Numbered from the stretch's first letter, positions 36,750 through 45,635 are shown. The stretch: 64,000 nucleotides of DNA from Lachnospiraceae bacterium (GCA_017626435.1 JAGAIR010000007.1:1-64000); one strand, 5' to 3'. Notes: generated by a model from the sequence alone, not told the origin. Numbers and translations are program-made.

Positions 36750-36806
36750 ACAGAATTTAGGGGACAATGTCGTCAACTTAAGCCGACATTGTCCCCTAAA
36801 TTCTGT
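36750..36806. repeat. Perfect 23-bp inverted repeat (REP/MITE-like palindrome)
   Basis: The arms at 36750-36772 and 36784-36806 are exact reverse complements, separated by 11 bases. Each arm contains GGGGACAATGTCG or its complement. No T-run follows on either strand, so it is not a classical terminator. It lies between convergent genes at the left edge of the flavodoxin island. Confidence 0.85.
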
Positions 36807-36911
36807 ATCATAGGTCAGCATTGCAAGGTTCTTCTTGTAATTCAGTACAATTACCAATACAAGCTTTTTCATATGCGTATATATTATATTTTTCTATTGC
36901 ATTAATAATTA

Positions 36912-37562
36912 CTATTTCTCCGCACTAATATGTACATAAAAATGTATGCCCCGTGCGTCTCTTCCTTTTCGGACATAATTTTGAATTTTGTTCATAGAAA
37001 TAATCTTGAAATCTGACAAAATATCAAATAAATCATATTCATTTAAATAACAATGTGGTATCCCCTTTTCTCCACCTTCATCCTTTATAATCGTAAATCC
37101 ATCTGGGGATTCTGACTCAACATAATTGGGATTTTCCTTTGAATTAAATGAAATAAATGCTTCTCCGCCATTTTTCAGTACTCTACGGATTTCTTGTAAT
37201 GCTTTTTTTACTCCATTATAATCTGTATGATAAATAGTATGAAAACAAATGACACAATCAAAACGATTGTCCTCAAATGGCAGATTGGTCATATCTGCTA
37301 CAACAGCATTAACATTGAGTTTCTTCTCGTTTGCAACGTTTTTTATATACTCAATGCCACTTTCGGATAGATCGATAGCTCCTACTTCAAAACCATTTTC
37401 CGCAAAAAAGAATGCGTGTCTCCCTTTCCCTGCTCCTATATCCAATATTGATTGGAATTTATTTTTCCAATTATATGCTATAGGAAAAAATTCCTCCGAT
37501 ATTTGGTTCCATGAACTTGAGTTCACTTCATTCCAATTCCATCCTTTATGCTTGACCTCCAT
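36912..37562 (-). CDS. Class I SAM-dependent methyltransferase
   Basis: The 216-residue protein has the Rossmann motif I ILDIGAGKGRHAFFFAE, the acidic residue at the end of strand 2 (VGAIDLSES), motif II VVADMTNLPFEDNRFDCVIC, and EIRRVLKNGGEAFISF, as in the Methyltransf_11/25 group. Substrate unknown. The gene is more A/T-rich than the core genes to its left, and it lies between a 23-bp palindrome and degraded gene fragments, which suggests it came with the island. Confidence 0.85.
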   Translation of the reverse strand: MEVKHKGWNWNEVNSSSWNQISEEFFPIAYNWKNKFQSILDIGAGKGRHAFFFAENGFEVGAIDLSESGIEYIKNVANEKKLNVNAVVADMTNLPFEDNRFDCVICFHTIYHTDYNGVKKALQEIRRVLKNGGEAFISFNSKENPNYVESESPDGFTIIKDEGGEKGIPHCYLNEYDLFDILSDFKIISMNKIQNYVRKGRDARGIHFYVHISAEK

Positions 37563-37610
37563 ATTTGCAACTTCTCTCTAATAGCGTGGATCACAGTGTT
37601 TCATGCCTTA

Positions 37611-37688
37611 TCATTTTACATTACAGTAATATTTTAAAGCTTGATAGGTCATATTTGTTTCTTTACATACTTGTTTCATTGTATACAT
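37611..37688 (-). pseudogene. Remnant of a MerR regulator gene (N-terminal 25 codons)
   Basis: On the minus strand the frame from 37688 reads MYTMKQVCKETNMTYQALKY and stops after 25 residues. This matches the start of the intact MerR at 41841-42239 (MYTMMQVCRELDMTYQTLKY). It faces a copy of the same promoter, as the intact gene does. The rest of the gene is lost. Confidence 0.85.
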
Positions 37689-37730
37689 TAGGAAAAATCC
37701 TCTTTTTTTGTAAAAAATTAAAAAAATCCC

Positions 37731-37761
37731 TTGACCGATTGCAACAACCGGATAATATAAT
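37731..37761 (+). promoter_or_regulatory. MerR-type promoter with 19-bp spacer, copy 1
   Basis: TTGACC (37731-37736) and TATAAT (37756-37761) are 19 bases apart, the lengthened spacer typical of MerR-activated promoters. The spacer contains an imperfect dyad, CCGATTG...AACCGG. It reads toward the flavodoxin gene at 37969. Confidence 0.8.
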
Positions 37762-37838
37762 CGGTAGTATTAAACGGTGGAAACAATCGGATTATAACAT
37801 TGTTTAAGCAAAGATGCAAGAAAAATCAGGAGTATTCT

Positions 37839-37955
37839 GCCTATTACCGTCATATCTTGAAGGATGCTGAAGAAAAATTTGTCAAGATTGCAAAAGTTGT
37901 GTTCGGTGTGGATACTGCCGAAGCAGGAATTAAAAAATTGACAGAATGTTTGTAA
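37839..37955 (+). pseudogene. Remnant of an iron-containing alcohol dehydrogenase (C-terminal part)
   Basis: One open frame encodes AYYRHILKDAEEKF followed by KIAKVVFGVDTAEAGI and then joins directly to LTECL and a stop. It matches the C-terminus of the intact dehydrogenase at 45664-46809 (AYYRHIVKDAPEKF, IAKIVFGVDTAEAGI, ILTECL), with about 55 codons deleted in the middle and the N-terminus missing. Confidence 0.88.
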
Positions 37956-37968
37956 AGGAGGAAAGAGA

Positions 37969-39159
37969 ATGAAATTAAAAAATGAGAAAGGGAAAAGAAA
38001 GAAAAACTTGATTGTTTTGATGGTATTGCTGGTAATCTTAGGTCTTGGATTTGCAGGTTACAATCTATACAGATTTCCTGCGACTCTTAGAAATCTGTCA
38101 GATCATTCCTTAAATGAAGAAAAGGTAGATGAGCTGAAACAGGAATTGAATGCAAAAGCAGACAAAAAAGTGTTAGTCACCTATTTTTCATACTCTGGAA
38201 CAACCAAAAAGGTAGCCCAAGCATTGAGTGAAAGAACGGGAGCAGATTTGTTTGAAATCAAAACCAAAAAAGAGTATTCCAATGTGTATACAGAATCAAA
38301 CAGCGAAATCAGAAGAAATGAAAAACCGGAGCTAGCTGATGCTGTGGAACAGCCTGAGGCTTATGACATTGTTTTTGTGGGTTACCCGGTATGGTGGCAT
38401 GCCACGCCTGCGCCCGTTAATACCTTTCTGGAGAGTTATGACTGGAAAGGAAAACTGATTATTCCGTTCTGCACCAGTGGAGAGAGTGACATAGACGAGA
38501 CCATGCCTACATTTTTAAATTCCTGTGGAGGTCTGGCAGTCCATGAGGGTAAGCGGATTCAGGGGGCAGGAGAAGTTGATGCGTGGCTGGAAGAACTGGA
38601 TTTAGGGTTTACAGGAGATGAAAAAACGTCTGACATGGGCGAAGATGCAGAGGAAATATCAGATAAAGAACCAAACGCAGAGGATGGTAAGGTTCTGGTT
38701 GTATATTTCTCATGGTCTGCATCAGGAAATACTGAGAAGATGGCAAAAGTAATCCAGGAACAGACAAAGGGAGATTTATTTGAAATTGAACCGGCAAAGC
38801 CATATCCGGATGATTATGAGGAATGTGCAGAAGTGGCAAAGGCAGAGAAAGAAAACAATGAACGTCCGGAACTTGCCAGTCTGCCGGATTCCATAGAAAA
38901 ATATGATAGGATTTATATCGGTTATCCGATCTGGTGGCATACTGCACCGATGGTAATTGGGACTTTTCTAGAAAACTATGACCTTTCAGGTATAGATGTT
39001 TATCCTTTTACACAGTCTGCCTCCATGGATGAAGATCAGTTTGAGGAATCAATGGAGTTTGTCCGGAAAAGTGCTGGCAAGGCAAATGTGCATGATGGCC
39101 TGTTTACAGAGGCGACAAATACGGAAGCTATTTTATCCTATCTGGATAAAAACAACTAA
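37969..39159 (+). CDS. Membrane-anchored tandem flavodoxin protein
   Basis: The 396-residue protein has a very basic N-terminus and one transmembrane helix (about 14-34), which by the positive-inside rule places the rest outside the membrane. Two flavodoxin domains follow (about 55-205 and 238-396), joined by an acidic linker. Each has an FMN phosphate loop (SYSGTTKKVA; SWSASGNTEKM) and the GYPVWWH or GYPIWWH block. Flavodoxins carry electrons through FMN and are normally cytosolic, so the anchored form is unusual. The ATG has AAAGGAGG upstream. It lies downstream of a MerR-type promoter. Confidence 0.9.
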   Translation: MKLKNEKGKRKKNLIVLMVLLVILGLGFAGYNLYRFPATLRNLSDHSLNEEKVDELKQELNAKADKKVLVTYFSYSGTTKKVAQALSERTGADLFEIKTKKEYSNVYTESNSEIRRNEKPELADAVEQPEAYDIVFVGYPVWWHATPAPVNTFLESYDWKGKLIIPFCTSGESDIDETMPTFLNSCGGLAVHEGKRIQGAGEVDAWLEELDLGFTGDEKTSDMGEDAEEISDKEPNAEDGKVLVVYFSWSASGNTEKMAKVIQEQTKGDLFEIEPAKPYPDDYEECAEVAKAEKENNERPELASLPDSIEKYDRIYIGYPIWWHTAPMVIGTFLENYDLSGIDVYPFTQSASMDEDQFEESMEFVRKSAGKANVHDGLFTEATNTEAILSYLDKNN

Positions 39160-39176
39160 AAGAATGGAGGAATATC

Positions 39177-39905
39177 ATGAAAAAAGCGGTTATTTTTGTA
39201 TTGACACTTTTGTTTACTGTTTCTTTGACTGCCTGTGGCAGTGGGGATAACGAAGCTTCGCTGCCCAAGGAGGGGGTGATTGAAAAATCAGGTGGAGCAG
39301 CATCATCTGAGTCTGAAAAACAACAGACACAGCTATCTTCTGACGGAGAGAAACCAGGTAGTGGAAGTAAGATATTGATTGCTTACTTTACCGTTCCGGA
39401 AACGGATGGCGTAGATACTGTGGCGGGGGCAAGCAGAGTGGCAAAAGACGGGGAAGTATTAGGTAATACAGAGTTTATTGCAAAAGAAATCCAAAAGAAT
39501 CTTGGCGGGGATTTGTTTGCCATTGAGACGGTACAGAAGTATCCTGGAGAACATCAGGAACTGCTGGATTTTGCCTACGATGAGCTGAGTAAGAACGCAA
39601 GACCGGAGTTATCCGGGCAGATAGAAAACATGGACGGTTATGATGTGGTTCTGGTTGGTTATCCGAACTGGAATGCGGATCTGCCGATGCCGCTCTATAC
39701 GTTCTTTGAAACCTATGATTTTGCTGGCAAGACAATGATTCCGTTTGTGACACATGGCGGGAGTGGTTTTTCAGATACTGTTGATACCATCAAGGAACTG
39801 GAACCGGGTGCCGAGGTGATCAGCGAAGGACTTTCCGTATCCAGAAATGATGTGGCAAAGGCACAGGCAGATGTAAAGGAATGGACAGACGCATTATTAA
39901 AATAG
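39177..39905 (+). CDS. Flavodoxin lipoprotein
   Basis: The 242-residue protein has a lipoprotein signal with lipobox LTAC (Cys20), a Ser/Gly-rich spacer (about 21-60) and one flavodoxin domain (about 62-242). This domain belongs to a longer subtype with an insertion after the first strand (GVDTVAGASRVAKDGEVLG) and GYPNWNADLP in place of GYPIWWH. It should sit on the outer face of the membrane. AATGGAGG precedes the ATG, 17 bases after the preceding flavodoxin gene, so they are one operon. Confidence 0.9.
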   Translation: MKKAVIFVLTLLFTVSLTACGSGDNEASLPKEGVIEKSGGAASSESEKQQTQLSSDGEKPGSGSKILIAYFTVPETDGVDTVAGASRVAKDGEVLGNTEFIAKEIQKNLGGDLFAIETVQKYPGEHQELLDFAYDELSKNARPELSGQIENMDGYDVVLVGYPNWNADLPMPLYTFFETYDFAGKTMIPFVTHGGSGFSDTVDTIKELEPGAEVISEGLSVSRNDVAKAQADVKEWTDALLK

Positions 39906-39913
39906 TAATGATG

Positions 39914-39961
39914 ATTTTGCTGCGCATGGTGGTAGCGGCTTGTCTGGGGCAGTGGACCGGG
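39914..39961 (+). pseudogene. Remnant of a further flavodoxin gene
   Basis: Between two flavodoxin genes a frame reads DFAAHGGSGLSGAVDR. This corresponds to the IPFVTHGGSGFSDTVD segment of the preceding flavodoxin lipoprotein. Nothing else of that gene remains. Confidence 0.6.
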
Positions 39962-40000
39962 TGCAGGCGCAGGTCAATTTCAGAGTGGAGGTAAAAATAT

Positions 40001-41479
40001 ATGGGAAAAAAGAAACCGTTTTTTATGAGTGCTATTTTTTCTTTAGCAATTATTGTGGCAGGACTTTCACTGCCGGGAAAGGTAACCGTGTTGGCAGCTT
40101 CAAAAAACGAGGCAGCAATCAATATTACGGATATTGTCATGAAAAAAGGGCAGAGCAGAACATTAAAATTATCTGGTACAAAGAAGAAAGTAACATGGAA
40201 ATCATCAAAAAAGTCAGTGGTTAAGGTGAATTCCAAAGGAAAGATGACTGCAAAGAAAAGAGGAACGGCAACGGTTACCGGAACAGTCAAGCAGAATAAA
40301 AAACAATCCGCGAAAAAATATACCTGCAAAGTGCGGGTAAGCGCTGCCGGGAAAAAGGACAAAAAAGTACTAGTTGCCTATTTCTCACAAACGGGAACAA
40401 CAAAGGCAGTGGCATCAAAGATACATAAGTTGACAGGTGGTGATATTCTCCGAATTAGGGAAAAGGATACATATCCAAAGGATTATGACAAGACAGTTGC
40501 CAGGGCAAAAAGAGAACTGAATAAAAATGCAAGGCCGAAAATCACGTCAGTTGTTGCCAATATGAAAGATTACGATATTATCTATATTGGTTATCCCATC
40601 TGGTGGCATTCCACACCAAAAGTTGTGGATACTTTTCTTGCAAAATACAATCTGAAAGGCAAGACAGTGATTCCGTTCTGTACCAGTGGAGGCAGTGACA
40701 TATCAGAATCTATGGATGAAATCAAAAAATTTTGTAAAGGCTCCACGATATTGGAAGGCTATACGGCTGACAGCGGCAGTACAAAGGAAATCAGAAATTG
40801 GCTGATACGGATTGGAATGCTTGGAGATAACAAAATTGATGATACATCAAGCGTAAAGCCATCTCAGGGACCTACACTATCACCATCGCCGACAACACCA
40901 AGTACACCGCAGCCACCAGAGGAATCTCAGTCACCGGAACCGTCTATACAGCCTTCCCCTGTGGTGCCGCCATCAATTCCGCCGGAAAATACAGACAGCG
41001 GGAAAAAGAAGTTGATTGTGTATTTTTCATGGTCTTCCAATACAGAGAAAATGGCGACGTATATTCAGGAGCAGACAGGCGGAGATTTATTAAGGCTTCA
41101 GCCGGTAAATCCGTATCCGGAGGATTATGGGGAGTGTGGTAATGTCGCAAGGGAGGAACGCGACAATAATGCACGTCCCGAAATCGCAAATCTTCCAGTT
41201 TCCCTTTCCGAGTACGATACCATTTTGGTTGGTTATCCAATTTGGTGGCATACCGCACCTATGATTATAGGAACCTTTCTGGAAAACTATGATTTGTCAG
41301 GAATGGATATTTATCCATTTACACAGTCGGCCTCGATGGACATCGAACAGTTTGGAAATTCCATGAATTTTATCCGGGAAAATGCATTGGGGGCAACTGT
41401 ACATGACGGATTATTTGTCAGAGCAACCGATACAACAGGTATTTACAATTACCTCGAGGGGAATAGGCTTATCAAATAG
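40001..41479 (+). CDS. Secreted BIG2-flavodoxin-flavodoxin fusion
   Basis: The 492-residue protein has a signal peptide (about 1-32, ending VLAA), one BIG2 Ig-like domain (about 36-110, VTWKSSKKSVVKVNSKGKM), a flavodoxin domain (about 120-270, SQTGTTKAVA, GYPIWWHSTP), a Pro/Ser/Thr linker (about 285-330) and a second flavodoxin domain (about 335-492, SWSSNTEKMA, GYPIWWHTAP). The second domain resembles the second domain of the anchored protein at 37969. There is no membrane anchor other than the signal sequence. GTGGAGGT precedes the ATG. Its architecture puts a redox carrier on a cell-surface adhesive-type module. Confidence 0.9.
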   Translation: MGKKKPFFMSAIFSLAIIVAGLSLPGKVTVLAASKNEAAINITDIVMKKGQSRTLKLSGTKKKVTWKSSKKSVVKVNSKGKMTAKKRGTATVTGTVKQNKKQSAKKYTCKVRVSAAGKKDKKVLVAYFSQTGTTKAVASKIHKLTGGDILRIREKDTYPKDYDKTVARAKRELNKNARPKITSVVANMKDYDIIYIGYPIWWHSTPKVVDTFLAKYNLKGKTVIPFCTSGGSDISESMDEIKKFCKGSTILEGYTADSGSTKEIRNWLIRIGMLGDNKIDDTSSVKPSQGPTLSPSPTTPSTPQPPEESQSPEPSIQPSPVVPPSIPPENTDSGKKKLIVYFSWSSNTEKMATYIQEQTGGDLLRLQPVNPYPEDYGECGNVAREERDNNARPEIANLPVSLSEYDTILVGYPIWWHTAPMIIGTFLENYDLSGMDIYPFTQSASMDIEQFGNSMNFIRENALGATVHDGLFVRATDTTGIYNYLEGNRLIK

Positions 41480-41493
41480 AAAGGGGAAAATCT

Positions 41494-41729
41494 ATGAGGG
41501 TTTTGAAAAAAAGTCTGGCAATGGTACTCATAGTTTCAAAAAAGTTCTGATTGTGCATGGGGATGCGGACGATATTGCGCCATTATCTTATTCCCGTAAG
41601 GCAGTAAAGACTTATTCCTCAGCAGATTTGAAAGTAATAAAAGGAGCCGGTCATGGTTTTGACGGGGCTGCTGATGATGAAGCGGTCAGGTATATTTTGT
41701 CCTATCTGAAAAAAGTGTGTAAGAGTTGA
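41494..41729 (+). pseudogene. Remnant of an exported alpha/beta hydrolase gene
   Basis: A start with signal-like MRVLKKSLAMVLIVS runs out of frame after 19 codons. A second frame continues with KVLIVHGDADDIAPLSYS and KGAGHGFDG, the catalytic Asp and His region of an alpha/beta hydrolase, to a stop at 41729. The core with the nucleophile Ser is missing. Confidence 0.75.
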
Positions 41730-41787
41730 AGGTTCACTAAGCTCGTAAAACTCGCCAATTTTGTTATGCAGATTTCTATATAAGAAA

Positions 41788-41842
41788 AGATCACTGTGCA
41801 TCTATACGTCTCTTATGGCATAATAGATGCACAGTGATTTTT
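41788..41842. terminator. Bidirectional terminator between the hydrolase remnant and merR
   Basis: A perfect 16-bp stem (41790-41805 with 41823-41838) has T-rich outer sequence on both strands. The minus-strand merR stop codon lies at its edge. Confidence 0.88.
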
Positions 41843-42239
41843 AGTCTTCTGTCCGGATTAAGTTACTGACATAAGGACGCTTGCCGGAAAGCACTTCATC
41901 ATAGAAATTCTGTTTCCAGTCAATATAAGCAACACTGTCCTCCAATTCTTTAATGGAAGTACGCAGTGCTTCCTGTTTTTTTGCCAGCATTTCTTTTCGT
42001 GGCACGATGGTTGATTCCCCCTGCAGACACAGTTCCAGATATTCTTTCATCTCCTGGATACTCAAACCACATTTTTTCAGACAGGTAAGGTCTTTAATCC
42101 ATTTCACATCCTTTTCATCGAAAACCCGGCGGTTATTGCCGTCTCGTTTGACGCCCGGAACCAGTCCTTCGTTGCAATAGTATTTTAAGGTCTGATAGGT
42201 CATATCCAATTCCCGGCAGACTTGCATCATCGTATACAT
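41841..42239 (-). CDS. MerR family transcriptional regulator
   Basis: The 132-residue protein has the MerR winged helix at its N-terminus (MTYQTLKYYCNEGLVPGVKR), a dimerisation coiled coil (about 75-110) and a short tail, KQNFYDEVLSGKRPYVSNLI, like that of aldehyde- or electrophile-responsive AdhR-type regulators. It diverges from a promoter with a 19-bp spacer, the MerR target architecture, so it probably activates the redox genes to its right (and possibly those to its left through copy 1 of the promoter). ATGGAGGATAATT precedes the ATG. Confidence 0.9.
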   Translation of the reverse strand: MYTMMQVCRELDMTYQTLKYYCNEGLVPGVKRDGNNRRVFDEKDVKWIKDLTCLKKCGLSIQEMKEYLELCLQGESTIVPRKEMLAKKQEALRTSIKELEDSVAYIDWKQNFYDEVLSGKRPYVSNLIRTED

Positions 42240-42286
42240 AATTATCCTCCATTCATAAGACCTTTTTATTTTTTTAGAAAAACCTC

Positions 42287-42317
42287 TTGACCGATTGCTA
42301 CAATCGGATAATATAAT
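42287..42317 (+). promoter_or_regulatory. MerR-type promoter with 19-bp spacer, copy 2
   Basis: TTGACC (42287-42292) and TATAAT (42312-42317) are separated by 19 bases that include the dyad CCGATTGCTACAATCGG. It is nearly identical to copy 1 at 37731-37761. The merR gene diverges from here. Confidence 0.85.
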
Positions 42318-42401
42318 CGGAAGTATAAATCGGAAATACGAAGCAAATTATAGCACCATTTTAATCTGGGTGCAACAGAAATGGAAAATGTTTATAAGAA
42401 G

Positions 42402-42602
42402 GAGGGCAGAAGAATGAACAGACCATATACGATTTGCCATATATTAAGTGCGTTGGATGGAAAGATAATCGGGGCATTTACGCTAACGGTGGTATCGGTT
42501 TTTGGCAATTTGTCAGCCGAAGTGGATGCGGCATCTAAGGTCATGCTGATTCGGGGCGAAGGCCATGGCACATGAAAAAGGCAAGGTGCGTCTGGAATTA
42601 GT
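42402..42602 (+). pseudogene. Composite remnant: RibD/DHFR-like start, signal-peptide piece and dehydrogenase-like tail
   Basis: A frame with start codons at 42381 and 42414 reads MNRPYTICHILSALDGKI, the N-terminus of RibD-C/dihydrofolate reductase family proteins, then changes into a hydrophobic, signal-like segment ending VDAAS. A shifted frame then reads AHEKGKVRLELVK and stops at 42609, resembling the tail of an oxidoreductase. No intact gene remains. The stretch separates the MerR promoter from the next flavodoxin gene. Confidence 0.5.
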
Positions 42603-42657
42603 AAAGTAAATGGAAATATTGTTTATGGAATCAGGCAAAAAGGAAAGGAGAATGAAG

Positions 42658-43566
42658 ATGAGAACAAAGATTAAAACAAGGACAGGAAGTATTTTATTAG
42701 TGCTCTGTATGATTATTAATATCTTGGGAAGTAATCATATACCTGTGAGTGCAGCAGGCAGGATACGGATAAACAAGAGGGTAGTCACGCTGCAGGTGGG
42801 GGAAAAGCAGCGGCTTTCTCTGAAAAATGTCCCGAAGAATGGAAAAGTTACATGGAGAAGTACTTCAAAATCAAGAGCTACTGTTTCCCAAAAAGGCGTT
42901 GTTACGGCAAAGAAGCAGGGCAGGACAACTATTAAGGCGAAACTGGTATATAAAAGCGAGGGGAAGAAAAGAACAAAGAATTTTTCCTGCAAAGTGATGA
43001 TCACCAAGAAGAAATCCACGGGAAAGAGCCTGGTCGTATATTTCAGTGCGCCAGTACAGGAACGCAGCGGGCAGGTTGACGGAATCTCTTCTGCGAGCCG
43101 GACGACTACAGGAAAAACATACAAAGGAAATACAGAGTATATTGCAGAGTTGATCCGTAAAGAGACAAAGGCGGATATGTTTGAAATTATACCGCAGAAA
43201 GCATACGCAAACACATATAATCAGATGGTAAAGAGGGCAGAGCAGGAACAGGAACGGAATGAGCGCCCGGCAATTAAGAACAAGGTTAAGAATATTTCTC
43301 AATATGACACCATTTATGTGGGGTATCCAATATGGTGGTCCGATATGCCCCAGATCATGTACACATTTTTTGATACTTATGATTTAAAAGGGAAAAACAT
43401 CATTCCATTCTGCACGCATGCAGGAAGCGGCCTTTCCGGTACGGTTGGAAGGATTAAAAAGCTAGAGCCACAGGCAACGGTATATAAAGGCCTGGCAATT
43501 TACCGAACCGATGTAACAGGTAGTGACAGCAAAGTGAAATCATGGATTAAGAAAAAAGAAAAGTGA
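42658..43566 (+). CDS. Secreted BIG2-flavodoxin fusion
   Basis: The 302-residue protein has a signal peptide (about 1-32, ending PVSAA), a BIG2 Ig-like domain (about 35-110, KVTWRSTSKSRATVSQKG) and a flavodoxin domain (about 118-302) of the longer subtype seen in the lipoprotein at 39177 (GISSASRTTTGKTYKGNTEY; GYPIWWSDMP; THAGSGLSGTV). The frame is open from 42610, but ATG 42658 sits seven bases after AAAGGAG. It is the first intact gene under MerR promoter copy 2. Confidence 0.88.
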   Translation: MRTKIKTRTGSILLVLCMIINILGSNHIPVSAAGRIRINKRVVTLQVGEKQRLSLKNVPKNGKVTWRSTSKSRATVSQKGVVTAKKQGRTTIKAKLVYKSEGKKRTKNFSCKVMITKKKSTGKSLVVYFSAPVQERSGQVDGISSASRTTTGKTYKGNTEYIAELIRKETKADMFEIIPQKAYANTYNQMVKRAEQEQERNERPAIKNKVKNISQYDTIYVGYPIWWSDMPQIMYTFFDTYDLKGKNIIPFCTHAGSGLSGTVGRIKKLEPQATVYKGLAIYRTDVTGSDSKVKSWIKKKEK

Positions 43567-43729
43567 AGTACGAAAATAGGAAGAAATTTCACCTCTGTTT
43601 TTTTGGATGAGATTATGAGTATTATGACAGATTGCATGGCAAATAAAGAAATAGACACGATTGTAAACTGACAAGCAAGGAAATATCATCAATTAAATGT
43701 GAATGGCATATTCAGGAAGGAGATACACT

Positions 43730-44518
43730 ATGATATTTTATTTTACTGGTACAGGAAACAGTTTGTATATTGCAAAACAAATAGAAGAAAATCCTATTAG
43801 TATCCCACAGATTATACATAGGGAAAATCAGGAGTATTTTGCAGACAGCATTGGTATCGTTGCACCCATCTATGGACATGAAGTGCCAACTATGGTCAAG
43901 GAGTTTCTGAGGAATGGAGTTTTCCACACGGATTACTTCTATATAATTCTGACCTACGGAAATCGTCATGGAGGAGCTGCAGAACTGGCAAAGAAACTCT
44001 GTGATGAATGTGGTATTTCAGTCAACTATATCAATGTAATCATGATGGTAGATAACTGGCTGCCAAGCTTTGATATGAATGAACAGAAGAAAATTGATAA
44101 GCGAGTAGAAGAGAACCTGGCTTTAATTCTAAATGATTTGGCAGCTCATAAGAGCAAGGTTTCAGAGGTTACAGATACAGACCGTGCCGCCCATCAGCAG
44201 TTTCTTGACGCTATGAAAAATATGCCGGAGGATGCATGGCAACATCTTCTTCAATTCACGGATGCTTGTGTTGGTTGTGGTGTTTGCGAAAGAGTATGCC
44301 CTTCAGGGTCTGTTCATGTAGTAGATGGAAGAGCGGTACATATTCCGGGAAATTGCCAGACTTGTTTGGCTTGCACCCATTCCTGTCCGCAGAAAGCGAT
44401 TCAGTTGACGATTCCGGAAAAGAATCCAAATGCACGTTATCGCAATGAACACATTTCCCTGCAGGAGATTATAGAAGCAAATTGTCAAATTTCACAGGAA
44501 AGAGAGGAAACAAGATGA
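43730..44518 (+). CDS. EFR1-family ferredoxin (flavodoxin-like plus two [4Fe-4S])
   Basis: The 262-residue cytosolic protein begins with a flavodoxin-like half (IFYFTGTGNSLYIAKQI, FMN-binding loop at residues 4-10). It ends with two [4Fe-4S] motifs, CVGCGVCERVCPSGSV and CQTCLACTHSCPQKAI. EFR1 proteins are two-cofactor electron carriers common in Lachnospiraceae. GGAAGGAGAT precedes ATG 43730. Its stop overlaps the next start (ATGA), so the two are translationally coupled. It could feed electrons from ferredoxin into the flavin system of this locus (inference). Confidence 0.88.
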   Translation: MIFYFTGTGNSLYIAKQIEENPISIPQIIHRENQEYFADSIGIVAPIYGHEVPTMVKEFLRNGVFHTDYFYIILTYGNRHGGAAELAKKLCDECGISVNYINVIMMVDNWLPSFDMNEQKKIDKRVEENLALILNDLAAHKSKVSEVTDTDRAAHQQFLDAMKNMPEDAWQHLLQFTDACVGCGVCERVCPSGSVHVVDGRAVHIPGNCQTCLACTHSCPQKAIQLTIPEKNPNARYRNEHISLQEIIEANCQISQEREETR

Positions 44519-45273
44519 ATCATGAAATCAGAAAAAGAATAGAAGATTTATTTAAAGGAGTGAATAGCAATTTAAAAGCTACAGATCCGGAGTGGGTTGA
44601 TATTGTGGCAAATTTTTCACAAGATGAAACAACCAGTGCCAGCAGATTAACGATGAAAGAACAGATGCTTTGTATTCTTTCTGTTCTGCTTGGATGTCAG
44701 GGGATCGGAGAATTTCAGAATATGCTTCATGTGGCACTGAATATGGGAATTGATCCGATTGCCATTAAAGAAGTGATTTATCAGGCAACCGCATATCTGG
44801 GAATTGGTCGTGTTTATGATTTTCTTACAGTGGCAAACCAAATCATGGAGCAGCATGGCATCCAATTGCCGCTTTCGTTACAGGCGACAACAAGTGAAAA
44901 GACAAGATTTGAAGATGGATTAAAAAAGCAGGTTGATTTGTTCGGCTCAGATATGGCTAAGAGGCAGACAGAAGGACCTGTCCTTCGCAGGAATATCAAC
45001 CGCTGGCTAGCGGATAACTGCTTTGGAGATTATTATACCAGGAACGGACTGGATGATCAGGAACGAGAGATGATTACGTTTTGCTTTCTTCTTGCACAGG
45101 GCGGCTGTGAGAATCAGCTTCGAGGTCATACGGCGGGAAACTTTGGAGTAGGCAATGACAAAGAAAAATTGTACAGCGTAGTGGAGCAGTGTATGCCATA
45201 CATTGGTTATCCACGTAGCTTGAACGCTATGAATATCATTGATGAAGTATCAGAGAAATGGGAGGAAAGATAA
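44515..45273 (+). CDS. Carboxymuconolactone decarboxylase family protein (two-domain)
   Basis: The 252-residue protein has two all-helical CMD/AhpD-like domains (about 30-115 and 150-245). The first contains KEVIYQATAYLGIGRVYDFL and the second VEQCMPYIGYPRSLNAM, the typical helix pair. The CxxC of peroxide-reducing AhpD is absent, so a thiol peroxidase role is not supported. Such proteins accompany MerR-controlled flavodoxin/dehydrogenase clusters; substrate unknown. It overlaps the ferredoxin gene by four bases. Confidence 0.85.
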   Translation: MNHEIRKRIEDLFKGVNSNLKATDPEWVDIVANFSQDETTSASRLTMKEQMLCILSVLLGCQGIGEFQNMLHVALNMGIDPIAIKEVIYQATAYLGIGRVYDFLTVANQIMEQHGIQLPLSLQATTSEKTRFEDGLKKQVDLFGSDMAKRQTEGPVLRRNINRWLADNCFGDYYTRNGLDDQEREMITFCFLLAQGGCENQLRGHTAGNFGVGNDKEKLYSVVEQCMPYIGYPRSLNAMNIIDEVSEKWEER

Positions 45274-45635
45274 ATGATTGCTACGGGGCAACAGAAGGTA
45301 TGGATAGTGACCGGAAGTTCTTCTGGTCTTGGCAGGAGTTTTGTGAAGCGATTGTGGAAAATGGAGATTATGTAGTTGCGACTGCACGAAAAAAAGAAGC
45401 TCTTTTGGAGCTGCAAGTACGCTATTCTGAATAAATTATGGCATTATTTGCCGGATTGGGATACTATGGAGCGTCTAAATGTGCAAAGTTGATTATAGAA
45501 GCTGTCAAAACATCGAACCCACCGTTTCAATTTATTCTTGGAGCAGATGCGTGGGAGGTTTATAAGCAGCGGGAACAGATGCAGAATGAAGAGATGACAC
45601 CATGGCTAGAAAAAAGCAGAAAAACAAAATTCTAA
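45274..45635 (+). pseudogene. Degraded short-chain dehydrogenase (SDR)
   Basis: The start reads MIATGQQKVWIVTGSSSGLG, an SDR nucleotide-binding motif, then shifts frame (EAIVENGDYVVATARKKEAL continues in another frame) and stops. After an internal deletion, YYGASKCAKLI, the catalytic Tyr/Lys region, and a C-terminal piece run to 45635. At least one frameshift and a deletion of most of the middle are visible. Confidence 0.85.
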
